From Bradyrhizobium monzae (lineage in GTDB: Bacteria; Pseudomonadota; Alphaproteobacteria; Rhizobiales; Xanthobacteraceae), in contig NZ_JAIRDQ010000005.1 of assembly GCF_021458635.1 (NCBI RefSeq), positions 186,001 to 250,000 on the forward strand: a stretch of DNA of 64,000 nt, written 5' to 3'. The notes under the pieces were generated by a model, which was not told the origin of the DNA, did no database searches, and saw nothing but the letters and a program-made list of their open reading frames with translations. This document shows positions 53,301 to 61,455 of the stretch, in pieces. Positions within the stretch are counted from its first letter, which is position 1, and every line of letters starts with the position of its first letter. A program made the translations under genes and the position numbers.

Positions 53301-54046
53301 GCAGGATCGGTCAGAACACGCCGGTGGCGGCGGACTTGCGCGGTGGGCGTGCGCAGGGCAGCCGCGAGGTGATCTATCTCCAGACCAACGATGCCGGATC
53401 GCTACTGAAGTTCACCGACACCTATACCAAGGCGGTCGGCGGCCAGATGGTGGTGGCGATGGAGCCGCCGACATCCGAGCCGACCACGGCGCGCGAGGGC
53501 CTCATCAACGTGCGCGACTTCACCGTGAAGGGCGAGGCGCAGCTCGAACGCGTCGCCGCGGGTGCACCGAACGGCACTCCGGGCGGCGGCGGCATTTCGT
53601 TCAGCGCCTTGCGCGCAGAGTTCACCCGGCAGAATGGCGCGCTGACGGTACGCGATGGCCTGGTCAAGGGGCCGATGATCGGCGCGACCATCGAGGGCTC
53701 GATTGACTATCCCGGCAACCAGGTCTGCATGAGCGGCACCTTCGTGCCGATGTATGGCGTGAACAACATCTTCGGCCAGATCCCGCTGTTCGGCCTCTTC
53801 CTCGGCGGTGGTGACAAGGAAGGGTTGATCGGCGTCACCTACGAGGTCGTCGGCACGCCTGCGGCTCCCGTGATGCGCGTCAATCCGATCTCCGCGATGG
53901 TGCCCGGCGTGTTCCGCAAGATATTCGAGTTCAACACCGGCAAGCAGAACTCGCCGATAGACGAGCTGCCGTCGTCGCAATCCAGCGACAGCCCGACGGG
54001 ATCGGCAAGGCCGCTGTCCAGCGGTTGCAGCGTCGCGCGGCGGTAG
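50324..54046 (+). CDS. AsmA-like/DUF3971 envelope protein (YhdP type)
   Basis: A 1240-residue protein. Polar N-terminus (1-60) rich in Asp/Glu/Arg; one membrane segment near 80-100 ('AVVLGALIVIFVGCFGALWW'); a very long periplasmic region of repeated beta-strand modules of the AsmA/DUF3971 type, with an AsmA-like C-terminal domain ('GSIDYPGNQVCMSGTFVPMYGVNNIFGQIPLFGLFLGGGDKEGLIGVTYEVVGT'). Such proteins (YhdP, TamB, AsmA) are thought to form bridge-like channels moving phospholipid to the outer membrane. ATG at 50324 has GAGAGG upstream. The in-frame stretch from 50201 is less likely coding. Confidence 0.88.
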   Translation: MARNRSPQDHNRDFDRHGGPHAQPEWDEAGWDQDPEEEEAGHRARRLLSRSNSRFRVGDGFSAFRRVLPGGRWLRRTAVVLGALIVIFVGCFGALWWRLGAGPINLDMATPWLAAAIEDNIGHGNTVEVGGTQIERAGRVRIAVRIRDIIVRDHDHAIVASAPKAEVRLSGAALLTGHLRAESLNLVDAELAIRIAPDGTVTVSAGDTAKPLATGVASKKEAGLPPTFPRNGVPPPPFGMAPATPDASQAAPQPVAQSGILQGLDWLDSLSLTGLDGQNLNEIGLKNGNLIVDDQQRGSKWTFENITLSLRRPTHGGVALSFGEEGARPWSLRATIGPSENGVRSIDIRADKVSTANILLALRVKDLTYTADLPLTGELKGELGRDGVPTFFRGKVTIGAGNIIDTDTPDYPMAIDSAEINVEWDAGRRVLVAPFKILSGANRLTLLAHLEPPNGTINDWQLGFSGGSILLGGIDNEPPLVFNRIAIGFRFDTDHKRMLLTQADISNGEIGVAGTGAIDYSGEPRLTLGFAGTPMSASAMKRMWPTLVVPELRQWVIERIERGTLQRIEVGINSPTRNLPRKGPPIPDDGLSVNIVASGVAVRPVDGMPVVHDADLKAHVTGRTATVNIAQGIADTPAGRKITISDFTFEVPDMAPKPSPSRTRFRVEGPVPAAAEMLSNDRLSDLSSTVVDPNTSKGTFTANIQLGLPVKGELTKADTVYAVTADLNGFAADKLVMNQKLEANNLKIVANNQGYQVKGDVKINGQAASLDYRKATDGDADVKLQTTLDDASRARLGFDLSPAVSGSVPIKVSGKIAGGPDQTTKLGIEADLTSVKLDNILPGWVKLPGKASKATFKVVPTAQSTRLEDIVIEGGGASIKGSLEVDPNGDLMNANFPVYSPSDGDKTSLKVERGQDGVVRGTMRGDVFDGRGFLKSAISGNSKDDGKSKLKNVDFDIDVKLGTVAGFNGEAMRSVDAKMSKRSGAIKAFSLSGRIGQNTPVAADLRGGRAQGSREVIYLQTNDAGSLLKFTDTYTKAVGGQMVVAMEPPTSEPTTAREGLINVRDFTVKGEAQLERVAAGAPNGTPGGGGISFSALRAEFTRQNGALTVRDGLVKGPMIGATIEGSIDYPGNQVCMSGTFVPMYGVNNIFGQIPLFGLFLGGGDKEGLIGVTYEVVGTPAAPVMRVNPISAMVPGVFRKIFEFNTGKQNSPIDELPSSQSSDSPTGSARPLSSGCSVARR

Positions 54047-54065
54047 CAGCGAATGCTAACGAGCC

Positions 54066-54107
54066 GTCATGCCCGGCTTGTCCGGTTTGTCCCGGCCATG
54101 ACGCATG
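54066..54107. repeat. Short palindromic element after the AsmA-like gene
   Basis: CGTCATGCCCGG...CCGGCCATGACG forms a stem over a spacer. It resembles the 'GTCATGCCCGGGC' type of dispersed hairpins in Bradyrhizobium. It lies between convergent genes. Confidence 0.5.
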
Positions 54108-54130
54108 TGGAGGTTTGAGCGCTCGTAAGC

Positions 54131-55825
54131 TTACGCCGCGCGCACGCCAGCCAGGAACGTGCTGACTTCGCCCGAGAGCTGTTCGGCCTGCTTGGAGAGG
54201 TTTGACGCGGCACTGAGCACCATGCCCGCGGCGTTTCCGGTTTCGTTGGCCGCCGCGCTGACGCCACCGATATTGGTGGTGACTTCCATGGTGGCCTCGG
54301 CGGTCTGCGATACGCTGCGGGCGATCTCGGCAGTGGCCGCGCCTTGCTCCTCGATCGCGGCGCCGATCGAGGTGGCGATGCGGCTGACCTCTTCGATGGT
54401 GGCGGTAATGCCGCCGATGGCGTCGACGGCTTCCTTGGTCGCGCCCTGGATCTGGGCGATCTTGTCGCCGATCTCGCGGGTGGCCTCTGCAGTCTGGCTC
54501 GCCAGCGATTTCACTTCGGAGGCGACGACAGCGAAGCCGCGGCCGGCTTCACCGGCGCGCGCGGCCTCGATGGTGGCATTGAGCGCGAGCAGATTGGTCT
54601 GTGCGGCGATGCTGGAGATCAGCTCGGCGACGTGCTCGATCTGCTGGGCGCCGTCGGACAGCGCGCGCACGATGGTGTCGGTGTGGCGCGCGCTTTCCAC
54701 CGCGCGGCCGGTGACTTCGGCCGATTGCGCGACCTGGCGGCTGATTTCGGTGATGGAGGAGGAGAGCTCCTCGGCTGCTGCCGCCACCGTCTGGACGCGC
54801 TGACTGGCTTCGGTCGCAGCCGAGCCGACCACGGCGGCGCGGCGGTTGGTGCCCTCGGCGGTCGACGACATCGACTTCGCCGTGGTTTCCAGCTCGCCGG
54901 AGCCCGAGGCCATCTGACCCACGAGCTGACCGACCGACGCATCGAAGCGGTCGGCGAGGGAGATCAAGGCGTCGCGCTTTTCCTGCTCGCTGCGGGCCTT
55001 GGCCGCAACCTGTTCGGCTTCCAGCGTGCGCGCCGTCATGGCGGTCTGCCGCAACACTTCGAGCGTTTCCGCCATACGACCGATCTCGTCGCCGCGATCG
55101 GTCTCCTCGACCGGCTTGTCGATGGCGCCGTCGGCGATGTCCTGCATGCGGGTCTTCTGACGGTCGAGTGCGCTCAGTACGTCGCGGGCGATCAGCCAGG
55201 ACAAGGCTGCCATCAGCAGCATCAGGCCCGCGCCAATCGCGGCGAGCTCGAGCGTCAGCGCGCGCACGTCGGCGTCGATGTCGTCGACATAGAGGCCGTA
55301 GCTGATCGTGGCGTTCCAGGGCGTGAACTGGCGGACGAACACGGTCTTGCGGACGGGCTCGGTCTGGCCGGGACGAGGGTAGAGATAGGATGTGACGCCG
55401 CCCTGCGGCGCCTGCCTGGCGGCGTTGAGCTGAGCATCGGCAATCAGGACGCCGTTTGAATCCGTGGCGCCCGTGATCTTGCCTTCGAGCTGCGGATTGG
55501 CGCCGTTGACCAGGATCGACGTGTCGGAATTGTAGACGACGGGATAGCCCTGGCCGCCTCCGAACTTCATGTTGCGGGCACGCTGGCGAAACTGCAACTT
55601 GGCGTCGTCCACCGTCATCTTGCCGGCGGCGGCGTCATCCTGGAAAGTCTGTGCGAGGCCGTGGAGCAGATCGACCGCGGCCTTCATCTGCTGGACCCGG
55701 TCGTCCATCATGCGGCTCTTGCTGAGGACGGTCGATACCGCGATGATGGCCGTGACGGTCAGAGCTGCGAGGCCGACCATGCTGGCAAGCTTGGTGCGGA
55801 TCTTCAGATGGCTCAGCAGCTTCAT
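54131..55825 (-). CDS. Methyl-accepting chemotaxis protein with single Cache domain
   Basis: A 564-residue receptor. Membrane segment near 13-34; periplasmic sCache_2-type domain about 35-185 with 'FRQRARNMKFGGGQGYPVVYNSDTSILVNGANPQLEGK' and 'YLYPRPGQTEPVRKTVFVRQFTPWNATISYGLYVDDI'; second membrane segment near 190-212; HAMP about 213-265; signalling coiled coil to the end, with hairpin tip 'VAELISSIAAQTNLLALNATIEAARAGEAGRGFAVVASEVKSLA'. sCache_2 domains often bind C2-C4 carboxylates. No CheB/R-tethering pentapeptide at the end. ATG at 55825 is preferred to GTG one codon before. Confidence 0.93.
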   Translation of the reverse strand: MKLLSHLKIRTKLASMVGLAALTVTAIIAVSTVLSKSRMMDDRVQQMKAAVDLLHGLAQTFQDDAAAGKMTVDDAKLQFRQRARNMKFGGGQGYPVVYNSDTSILVNGANPQLEGKITGATDSNGVLIADAQLNAARQAPQGGVTSYLYPRPGQTEPVRKTVFVRQFTPWNATISYGLYVDDIDADVRALTLELAAIGAGLMLLMAALSWLIARDVLSALDRQKTRMQDIADGAIDKPVEETDRGDEIGRMAETLEVLRQTAMTARTLEAEQVAAKARSEQEKRDALISLADRFDASVGQLVGQMASGSGELETTAKSMSSTAEGTNRRAAVVGSAATEASQRVQTVAAAAEELSSSITEISRQVAQSAEVTGRAVESARHTDTIVRALSDGAQQIEHVAELISSIAAQTNLLALNATIEAARAGEAGRGFAVVASEVKSLASQTAEATREIGDKIAQIQGATKEAVDAIGGITATIEEVSRIATSIGAAIEEQGAATAEIARSVSQTAEATMEVTTNIGGVSAAANETGNAAGMVLSAASNLSKQAEQLSGEVSTFLAGVRAA

Positions 55826-56043
55826 CACAGCCCCTACGGAATGGTTGTTATTGTCAACTTTGCTAACATGAAGTTCTTACCAATCATGAAGACAGGCGTG
55901 CGCGCGGCTGCTGCACGGATGATCCTTCGCAGCCCCATGCGCAATCGTGCAGGCAAATCGCGATGCGCTGCCATGCGCCCGTATTTTTGCGGGAGGAAAA
56001 TGATCTCAGACTTTGGTGGTGATCGAGCCTGGCCGGACGGGCA

Positions 56044-56130
56044 ATGAACCGATTCGTTCACCGCATCATCATGTCCGTGCTGCTCGTGGCGGCCCTCGTC
56101 CTGATCTGGAACGTGCTGGGCTCGCGGTGA
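56044..56130 (+). CDS. Candidate 28-residue single-pass membrane peptide
   Basis: ATG at 56044 opens a basic N-terminus (MNRFVHR) and one transmembrane helix (IIMSVLLVAALVLIWNVL), ending GSR. The stop codon runs directly into an intrinsic terminator (56130-56165), which argues for a dedicated short transcript. GGACGG lies three bases upstream of the ATG. No family recognised. It resembles small membrane regulators in form only. Confidence 0.5.
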   Translation: MNRFVHRIIMSVLLVAALVLIWNVLGSR

Positions 56131-56165
56131 ACCGGCACCGGCGAAACGCCAGTGCCGGTTTGCGT
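56130..56165 (+). terminator. Intrinsic terminator after the 28-residue peptide
   Basis: AACCGGCAC-cggcgaaacgcca-GTGCCGGTTTG: seven to nine paired bases, followed by TTTGCGTGT on the plus strand. Confidence 0.6.
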
Positions 56166-56179
56166 GTCGGTTGCGCGCC

Positions 56180-56617
56180 TCAGCGCCGCGCGAAGGCGCC
56201 GCCCGACGCTTCGTTCTCCTTGCCGATCAGCGCATCGACGCTGACGGAGCCGCCGCCCGCTGCCGAGATGTAGAGGCAGGCGAAGCAGAACAGGATCGCG
56301 GCGGTGCCGCCGTTGAGCAGCGGCAGGAGGACCGGCGTGCCGGTCTTCATGACATGGCCCATGAAGTAGGCGAAGGCCATTTCACCCGCCAGGATGAAGG
56401 CCGTGAGCCGGGTGAACAGGCCAAGCATCAGCGTCGCACCGAGCACCAGCTCGAGCGTGCCGGCCACATAGATCAGCGGCGGGACGTCGGCGAAGTAGGG
56501 GAGCACCGGGAACTTGAACAGCTTGGCGACACCGTACTGGAACAGCAGCAGTCCGGTGATGAAGCGAAACAGGCTCAAGAGAACCGGCTGAAAGCGAGTG
56601 AGATAGGGAAAGTTCAT
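56180..56617 (-). CDS. DoxX family membrane protein
   Basis: A 145-residue inner-membrane protein with four hydrophobic segments. DoxX pattern: 'LLSLFRFITGLLLFQYGVAKLFKFP' at residues 12-36, 'GTLELVLGATLMLGLFTRLTAFILAGEMAFAYFMGHV' and 'LLNGGTAAILFCFACLYISAAGGG'. Related proteins take part in quinone-linked redox or thiol protection, but most have no known role. ATG at 56617 follows GAGGG; the in-frame extension to 56668 lacks support. Confidence 0.88.
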   Translation of the reverse strand: MNFPYLTRFQPVLLSLFRFITGLLLFQYGVAKLFKFPVLPYFADVPPLIYVAGTLELVLGATLMLGLFTRLTAFILAGEMAFAYFMGHVMKTGTPVLLPLLNGGTAAILFCFACLYISAAGGGSVSVDALIGKENEASGGAFARR

Positions 56618-56837
56618 TGGTTCGTGCCCTCCATCCAATGCTGCGACTAGGACCGCATTCAGTTCCACCCTGCAAGCTGCGCCAGGTCAATTTGCGCTGA
56701 CAATTTTGTCATGTCGGACAAAACACCGCAGGCTGCGATTTCAGCCGCGTGTCGTCCGCATTTTTTCAACGTCTACGCGCCACGCCCACCCGTAGTTCCC
56801 CGGTGTCGCGAATGAGCGCAGGTTACTTCCGGGAGAC

Positions 56838-58085
56838 CTAGCGCCGCAAAGCCGGCACGATCAGGAACGGGATCATCCCGAGGATCACGTTTGCAAGTGC
56901 GAACACGAGCAGCGCATTATAGCCGTGGGTGGCGTCGTGGATCAGGCCCCCGCTCCAGGAGCCGAAGGCCGAGCCGAGCCCGCTGCCGATCGAGATCGTG
57001 CCGAAGATGGTGCCGACCCGCTTGCCCCTGAAGATCTTCATCGCCGTTGCCGTGATGAGCGGCCCGCGCGAGCCCATCATGCTCCCGAAGCAGACGACGA
57101 AACCGGTGAGCAGGATGACATTCGGATAATACTGAAGCAGCCAGAGCAGAAAGATGCCGAGGATCGAGATCGCGTAGCTCAGCAGCACCGACGGCCGGCG
57201 CCCAATCAGCCCGTCGAGCGCGGAGACGCCGATCATGCCGAACACCAGCACGACACCCGAAAAGCCCCAGGCGGTCGCGGCCTGCAGCGGCGGGAAGCCG
57301 GCGTCGATCAGATAGGCTACGATCTGCGCGGCGATGCAGTACATGCCGACCGCGGTGAAGAAAAAAGTCGAGAACAGCGCCCAGAATGCGTGGTGACGCA
57401 CCGCGCTCACAAGCGTCCAGCCGTTGTCGATGAAATCAGGATCGGTCTTTTTCGCGACGTGCGGCGAGCCCATCGCGAACAGCCGCCACGGCAACAGCAT
57501 GAGCGGCACCAGCAGTCCGAGTGTGATGAAGCCGTAGACCTGGTAGGTCTCGCGCCAGCCGAGATGATCGATCAGGAGCTGCGAGGCCGGCAGCAGCGCC
57601 AGCACGCCACCGCCCATCGCCGAGTACACCACCGCCATCGCGGTCGGCAGCTTTGGACCGAACCAGCGGCCGAGCAGGATCGAGTTCGGCACGTTGCCGA
57701 TGAAGGCAACGCCGATGCCGACGCACAATCCGATCGAGAGCTGGAATTGCCAGAGCGCCTGCGCATGGCCTGCGATCAGGAAGGCCGCGCCGAGCAGCAA
57801 CAGGCCGAGCGCGTAGACGATGCGCGGTCCGGAATGATCGAACAGCCGCCCGACCAGCGGCGCAGTCAGTCCGCTGATGAGCCAGGTCAGCGAATAGATC
57901 GAGACCACCTGTGCGCGGTCCCAGCCGAAATTTTCGGAGATCGGCTTGAGGAAGACGGTGAAGCTTTCGCTCAGGCCGCGGCCGAGCACGGCCAGCGTGA
58001 AACACAGCGCGAGCACGACGAGCGCGGTGCGCACCGCGTCCTGCTGCGTGCTCGCTACTTGTTCCCTGGGCGTGTTCTGGTCCAT
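56838..58085 (-). CDS. MFS transporter, OFA/monocarboxylate-like
   Basis: A 415-residue inner-membrane transporter with twelve hydrophobic segments. 'GWDRAQVVSIYSLTWLISGLTAPLVGRLFDHSGPR' carries the loop 2-3 MFS motif, and 'GRRPSVLLSYAISILGIFLLW' its repeat in the second half. The pattern 'FTVFLKPISENFGWDRAQ' at the start is typical of the oxalate/formate antiporter and monocarboxylate group. Substrate is unknown. It ends 'FLIVPALRR'. ATG at 58085. Confidence 0.88.
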   Translation of the reverse strand: MDQNTPREQVASTQQDAVRTALVVLALCFTLAVLGRGLSESFTVFLKPISENFGWDRAQVVSIYSLTWLISGLTAPLVGRLFDHSGPRIVYALGLLLLGAAFLIAGHAQALWQFQLSIGLCVGIGVAFIGNVPNSILLGRWFGPKLPTAMAVVYSAMGGGVLALLPASQLLIDHLGWRETYQVYGFITLGLLVPLMLLPWRLFAMGSPHVAKKTDPDFIDNGWTLVSAVRHHAFWALFSTFFFTAVGMYCIAAQIVAYLIDAGFPPLQAATAWGFSGVVLVFGMIGVSALDGLIGRRPSVLLSYAISILGIFLLWLLQYYPNVILLTGFVVCFGSMMGSRGPLITATAMKIFRGKRVGTIFGTISIGSGLGSAFGSWSGGLIHDATHGYNALLVFALANVILGMIPFLIVPALRR

Positions 58086-58141
58086 TGCCCGTCAGGGAGC
58101 CCGCTTCGACGCGCCCTGACAAGCATCAAAAGCTCATACGC

Positions 58142-59395
58142 CTATGCAGGCTTGATGAGGACGTGCTTCTTCTTGCCGAAGGACAGCTTGATCACGCCTT
58201 CCGGCGTCAGATTGGCCGCTGACAGCGCCATCTTCTCGTCGGTGACGGCATCGTCGTTGACGCGCAGGCCGCCAGCCTTGATCTGACGCCGTGCCTCGCC
58301 GTTGGAGGCGACGAGGCCCGCCTTGACGAAGGCGTTGAGCACGCCGAGTCCGGCCTCCAGCTCGCCGCGCGGAATTTCCACTGTCGGCAGGCTCTCGGCG
58401 AGTGCGCCTTCCTCAAAAGTCCGACGTGCGGTTTCGGCCGCTTCGTTTGCTGCGTCGCGACCATGCAGCAGCGCGGTCGCTTCCGTGGCGAGCACCTTCT
58501 TGGCCTCGTTGATCTCAGAGCCGCCGAGCGCCTCGAGCTTCTTGATCTCGCTCATCGGCAGCGTCGTGAACAGTTTCAGGAATTTGGCGACGTCGGCGTC
58601 CTCGGTATTGCGCCAGTACTGCCAGAAATCATAGGGCGAGAACTGGTCGGCGTTGAGCCAGACCGCGCCTTGCGCGGTCTTGCCCATCTTGGCGCCCGAT
58701 GCGGTCGTCAGCAGCGGCGTCGTCAGCGCGAACAGCTGATGCGTGCCCATGCGGCGGCCGAGATCGACGCCCATGATGATGTTGCCCCACTGGTCCGAAC
58801 CGCCCATCTGCAAATGGCAGCCGGTGCGCTTAGCGAGTTCAACGAAGTCGTAGGCCTGGCAGATCATGTAGTTGAACTCGATGAAGCTCATCTCCTGCTC
58901 GCGCTCGAGGCGCAGGCGCACGGAGTCCATCGACAGCATGCGATTGACCGAGAAATGCCGGCCGACGTCGCGCAGCATCTCGATCCAGTTGAGCTTGGTC
59001 AACCACTCGGCATTGTCCAGCATGATGGCGTCGCTCTTGCCGTCGCCATAGCGCAGCACCTTTGCGAACACGCCGCGGATCGAGGCCTTGTTGGCCTCGA
59101 TTTCGGCGATAGTGCGGATCGCGCGCGTCTCGTCCTTGCCGGAGGGATCGCCGACCATGGTGGTGCCGCCGCCCATCAGCGTGATCGGCTTGTTGCCGGA
59201 CTGCTGAAACCAGTGCAGCAGCATCATGGTCAGGTAGTTGCCGATGTGCAGCGAGGGAGCGGTGCAATCGTAGCCGACATAGGCGATCGCCTCGCCCTTG
59301 TCGGCGAGCGCATCCAGCCCCTCGAAATCGGAGCACTGGTGGATGAAACCACGTTCCTGCAGGGTGTTGAGGAAATCCGATTTAAATGCAGTCAT
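58142..59395 (-). CDS. tyrS: Tyrosyl-tRNA synthetase
   Basis: A 417-residue class I aminoacyl-tRNA synthetase. 'YVGYDCTAPSLHIGNYLTMMLLHWFQQSG' with the HIGN form of the HIGH motif near residue 51; tyrosine-binding 'YDFVELAKRTGCHLQMGGSDQWGNI'; the KMSKS loop in the form KMGKTAQG near 236; an S4 RNA-binding domain from about 345 ('FVKAGLVASNGEARRQIKAGGLRVND'). All expected for bacterial TyrRS of the eubacterial (TyrRS-1) type. Divergent from anmK. Confidence 0.97.
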   Translation of the reverse strand: MTAFKSDFLNTLQERGFIHQCSDFEGLDALADKGEAIAYVGYDCTAPSLHIGNYLTMMLLHWFQQSGNKPITLMGGGTTMVGDPSGKDETRAIRTIAEIEANKASIRGVFAKVLRYGDGKSDAIMLDNAEWLTKLNWIEMLRDVGRHFSVNRMLSMDSVRLRLEREQEMSFIEFNYMICQAYDFVELAKRTGCHLQMGGSDQWGNIIMGVDLGRRMGTHQLFALTTPLLTTASGAKMGKTAQGAVWLNADQFSPYDFWQYWRNTEDADVAKFLKLFTTLPMSEIKKLEALGGSEINEAKKVLATEATALLHGRDAANEAAETARRTFEEGALAESLPTVEIPRGELEAGLGVLNAFVKAGLVASNGEARRQIKAGGLRVNDDAVTDEKMALSAANLTPEGVIKLSFGKKKHVLIKPA

Positions 59396-59561
59396 CTGTC
59401 GGCATGCCTGACAATTCTTGGTTTACTGTTTTGGGAGCAATTTAAGGGTCTTCCGTTGGAACTCGATTGCTGCCCGCCATTTGGCGCTGTGGCATTATAA
59501 GATGTGTCCCTCTGGCACAAGATCGGCATGCCGGAGGGGGTGTTTTGAGGACGCTGATCCC

Positions 59562-60665
59562 ATGATGTTGACGGCACTCGGTTTGATGAGCGGCACCTCG
59601 CTTGACGGGGTGGATGTCGCGCTGATCGAAACCGACGGAAAGCAGGTGAAGGCGTTTGGACCGTCCGGCTACCGGCCCTATGGCCCGGCCGAGCGCAATC
59701 TGCTGCGCCAGGCGCTGTCCGAGGCGGTACACCTGCAGCAGCGCGATGCCCGGCCGGGAATCCTGGCCGAGGCCGAGCGCGTGGTGACGCTGGCGCATGC
59801 CGAGGCCGTCGCCGCCTTCGTCGCCCAGAACCGGATGAAGCTCGAAGACATCGACATCGTCGGCTTCCACGGCCAGACCGTGCTGCACCGGCCCGAGCGG
59901 CGCCTGACGGTGCAGATCGGCGATGCGCAGACGCTGGCCAGGGCGATCCATATTCCGGTGATGCACGACTTCCGCGCCGCCGACGTCGAGGCCGGCGGGC
60001 AGGGCGCGCCGTTCGTGCCGGTCTACCATCGGGCGCTCGCCAATTCGCTGGCGCGCGAAGGGCCGATCGTCGTGGTCAATATCGGTGGCGTCTCCAACAT
60101 CACCTATATCGACGGCAACGACACGCTGATCGCCTGCGACACCGGGCCCGGCAATGCGCTGCTCGACGATTTCATGTACCGCACCATGAACCAGGCCTTC
60201 GATGCGGAGGGCAAGTTCGCAGCGCTCGGCAACGCCGACGAGGCGTGGATCGCGCGAGCGCTGGAGCGGCCGTTCTTCGCGGTGCCGCCGCCGAAATCGC
60301 TCGACCGCAACGACTTTGCCGCGCTCAAGCTCGGCGATGTGCCGCCGGCCGATGGTGCTGCGACGCTCACTGCTTTCACTGCGGCTGCGATCGCGCGCAT
60401 CATTTCGCTGCTGCCGCGGCGGCCGCGCAGCTGGATCGTCTGCGGCGGCGGCGCGCGCAATCTCACCATGCTGCGCATGCTGCGGGACCGGGTCGGCACG
60501 GCGACCGTCGAGGCCGCCGAGACTCTCGGCTGGGCCTCCGACGCCATCGAGGCGCAGGCCTTCGGCTTCCTGGCTGCCCGCGGCCTGAAGGGCTTGCCGC
60601 TGTCCTATCCGGCCACGACAGGCGTGCCGATGCCGATGACGGGCGGGGTGATCGCCAGACCCTAA
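59562..60665 (+). CDS. anmK: Anhydro-N-acetylmuramic acid kinase
   Basis: A 367-residue cytoplasmic enzyme that opens and phosphorylates 1,6-anhydro-MurNAc to MurNAc-6-phosphate in murein recycling. Opening 'ALGLMSGTSLDGVDVALIETDG', 'GFHGQTVLHRPERRLTVQIGDAQTLA', 'VMHDFRAADVEAGGQGAPFVPVYH', 'NIGGVSNITYI' and 'ACDTGPGNALLDDFM' are diagnostic. ATG at 59562 has GAGGA about ten bases upstream; upstream in-frame codons to 59418 overlap the divergent control region. The neighbouring position to tyrS is also seen in enterobacteria. Confidence 0.96.
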   Translation: MMLTALGLMSGTSLDGVDVALIETDGKQVKAFGPSGYRPYGPAERNLLRQALSEAVHLQQRDARPGILAEAERVVTLAHAEAVAAFVAQNRMKLEDIDIVGFHGQTVLHRPERRLTVQIGDAQTLARAIHIPVMHDFRAADVEAGGQGAPFVPVYHRALANSLAREGPIVVVNIGGVSNITYIDGNDTLIACDTGPGNALLDDFMYRTMNQAFDAEGKFAALGNADEAWIARALERPFFAVPPPKSLDRNDFAALKLGDVPPADGAATLTAFTAAAIARIISLLPRRPRSWIVCGGGARNLTMLRMLRDRVGTATVEAAETLGWASDAIEAQAFGFLAARGLKGLPLSYPATTGVPMPMTGGVIARP

Positions 60666-60694
60666 GAAGGACTACCTGAGGTCACGGGAGGTTG

Positions 60695-60755
60695 ATGCAG
60701 CTGCATTGATCTTGACGGGTGCATGCAATTGCATCTATCTTGGATGCAGTTGGAT
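60695..60755. promoter_or_regulatory. Palindromic operator array and promoter of the GST-SMR operon
   Basis: Two perfect 12-base palindromes, ATGCAGCTGCAT (60695-60706) and ATGCAATTGCAT (60723-60734), with centres 28 bases apart, and a partial third, ATGCAGTTGGAT (60744-60755). A promoter TTGACG (60712-60717), 18-base spacer, TATCTT (60736-60741) lies over them: palindrome 2 fills the spacer between -35 and -10, and the third lies on the start site. This is the geometry of repression by a dimeric HTH regulator such as MarR, TetR or HxlR type. No regulator gene is adjacent. Confidence 0.65.
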
Positions 60756-60774
60756 CGAACCGCCGGGATTAGCC

Positions 60775-61452
60775 ATGACCGCTTCACTTAAACTGATCAG
60801 CCACAAGCTTTGTCCCTACGTGCAGCGCGCGGTTATCGCTCTGAAAGAGAAGGGCGTGCCGTTCGAGCGGGTCGATATCGATCTCGCCAACAAGCCGGAC
60901 TGGTTTTTGAAACTGTCGCCGCTCGGCAAGGTGCCGGTGCTGGTGGTCACGACCGACCAGGGCGAGGTCGCGCTGTTCGAGAGCAACGTGATCTGCGAAT
61001 ACATCGAGGAGACGCAACCGGGCCTCAAGCTGCATCCGGCCGACGCGCTGGAGCGTGCCGAGCACCGCGCCTGGATGGAGTTCGGTTCGGCGATCCTCGG
61101 TGATCTGTGGGGGCTGGAGACCACGGCCGATCCCGCGACGTTCGAAAGCAAGCGCCAGGCGCTGGCGACGAAGTTCGTGCGCGTCGAAGCCGCGCTCAGT
61201 GCGCGCCCATTTTTCGCAGGCGAGGCGTTCAGCCTGGTCGACGCCGTGTTCGCGCCGGTCTTCCGCTATTTCGACCTGTTCGATGAGCTGACCGAGCACG
61301 GCATCTTCCGCGATGTCCCGAAGGTGCGGGCGTGGCGGACAGAGCTGGCGAAACGTCCGAGCGTGCGCACCGCGGTCGGCGCGGACTATGCGCAATTGCT
61401 GCGTGCTTTCCTCGTGCGCCACGACGCGCATCTCTTGAAGCTCGCGGCCTGA
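60775..61452 (+). CDS. Glutathione S-transferase family protein (omega-like)
   Basis: A 225-residue cytosolic GST. Thioredoxin-fold domain 1-80 with the Cys-type active site in SHKLCPYVQRA (Cys13), 'KVPVLVV' with the cis-Pro, and 'FESNVICEYIEE' that binds the gamma-glutamyl part of glutathione. The C-terminal helical domain has 'FFAGEAFSLVDAVFAPVFRYFD'. The CPYVQR box is like omega-class or glutathionyl-reductase GSTs, which act as thiol transferases rather than conjugating enzymes. First gene of an operon with an SMR efflux gene, under a palindromic operator array. Confidence 0.9.
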   Translation: MTASLKLISHKLCPYVQRAVIALKEKGVPFERVDIDLANKPDWFLKLSPLGKVPVLVVTTDQGEVALFESNVICEYIEETQPGLKLHPADALERAEHRAWMEFGSAILGDLWGLETTADPATFESKRQALATKFVRVEAALSARPFFAGEAFSLVDAVFAPVFRYFDLFDELTEHGIFRDVPKVRAWRTELAKRPSVRTAVGADYAQLLRAFLVRHDAHLLKLAA

Positions 61453-61455
61453 GCT

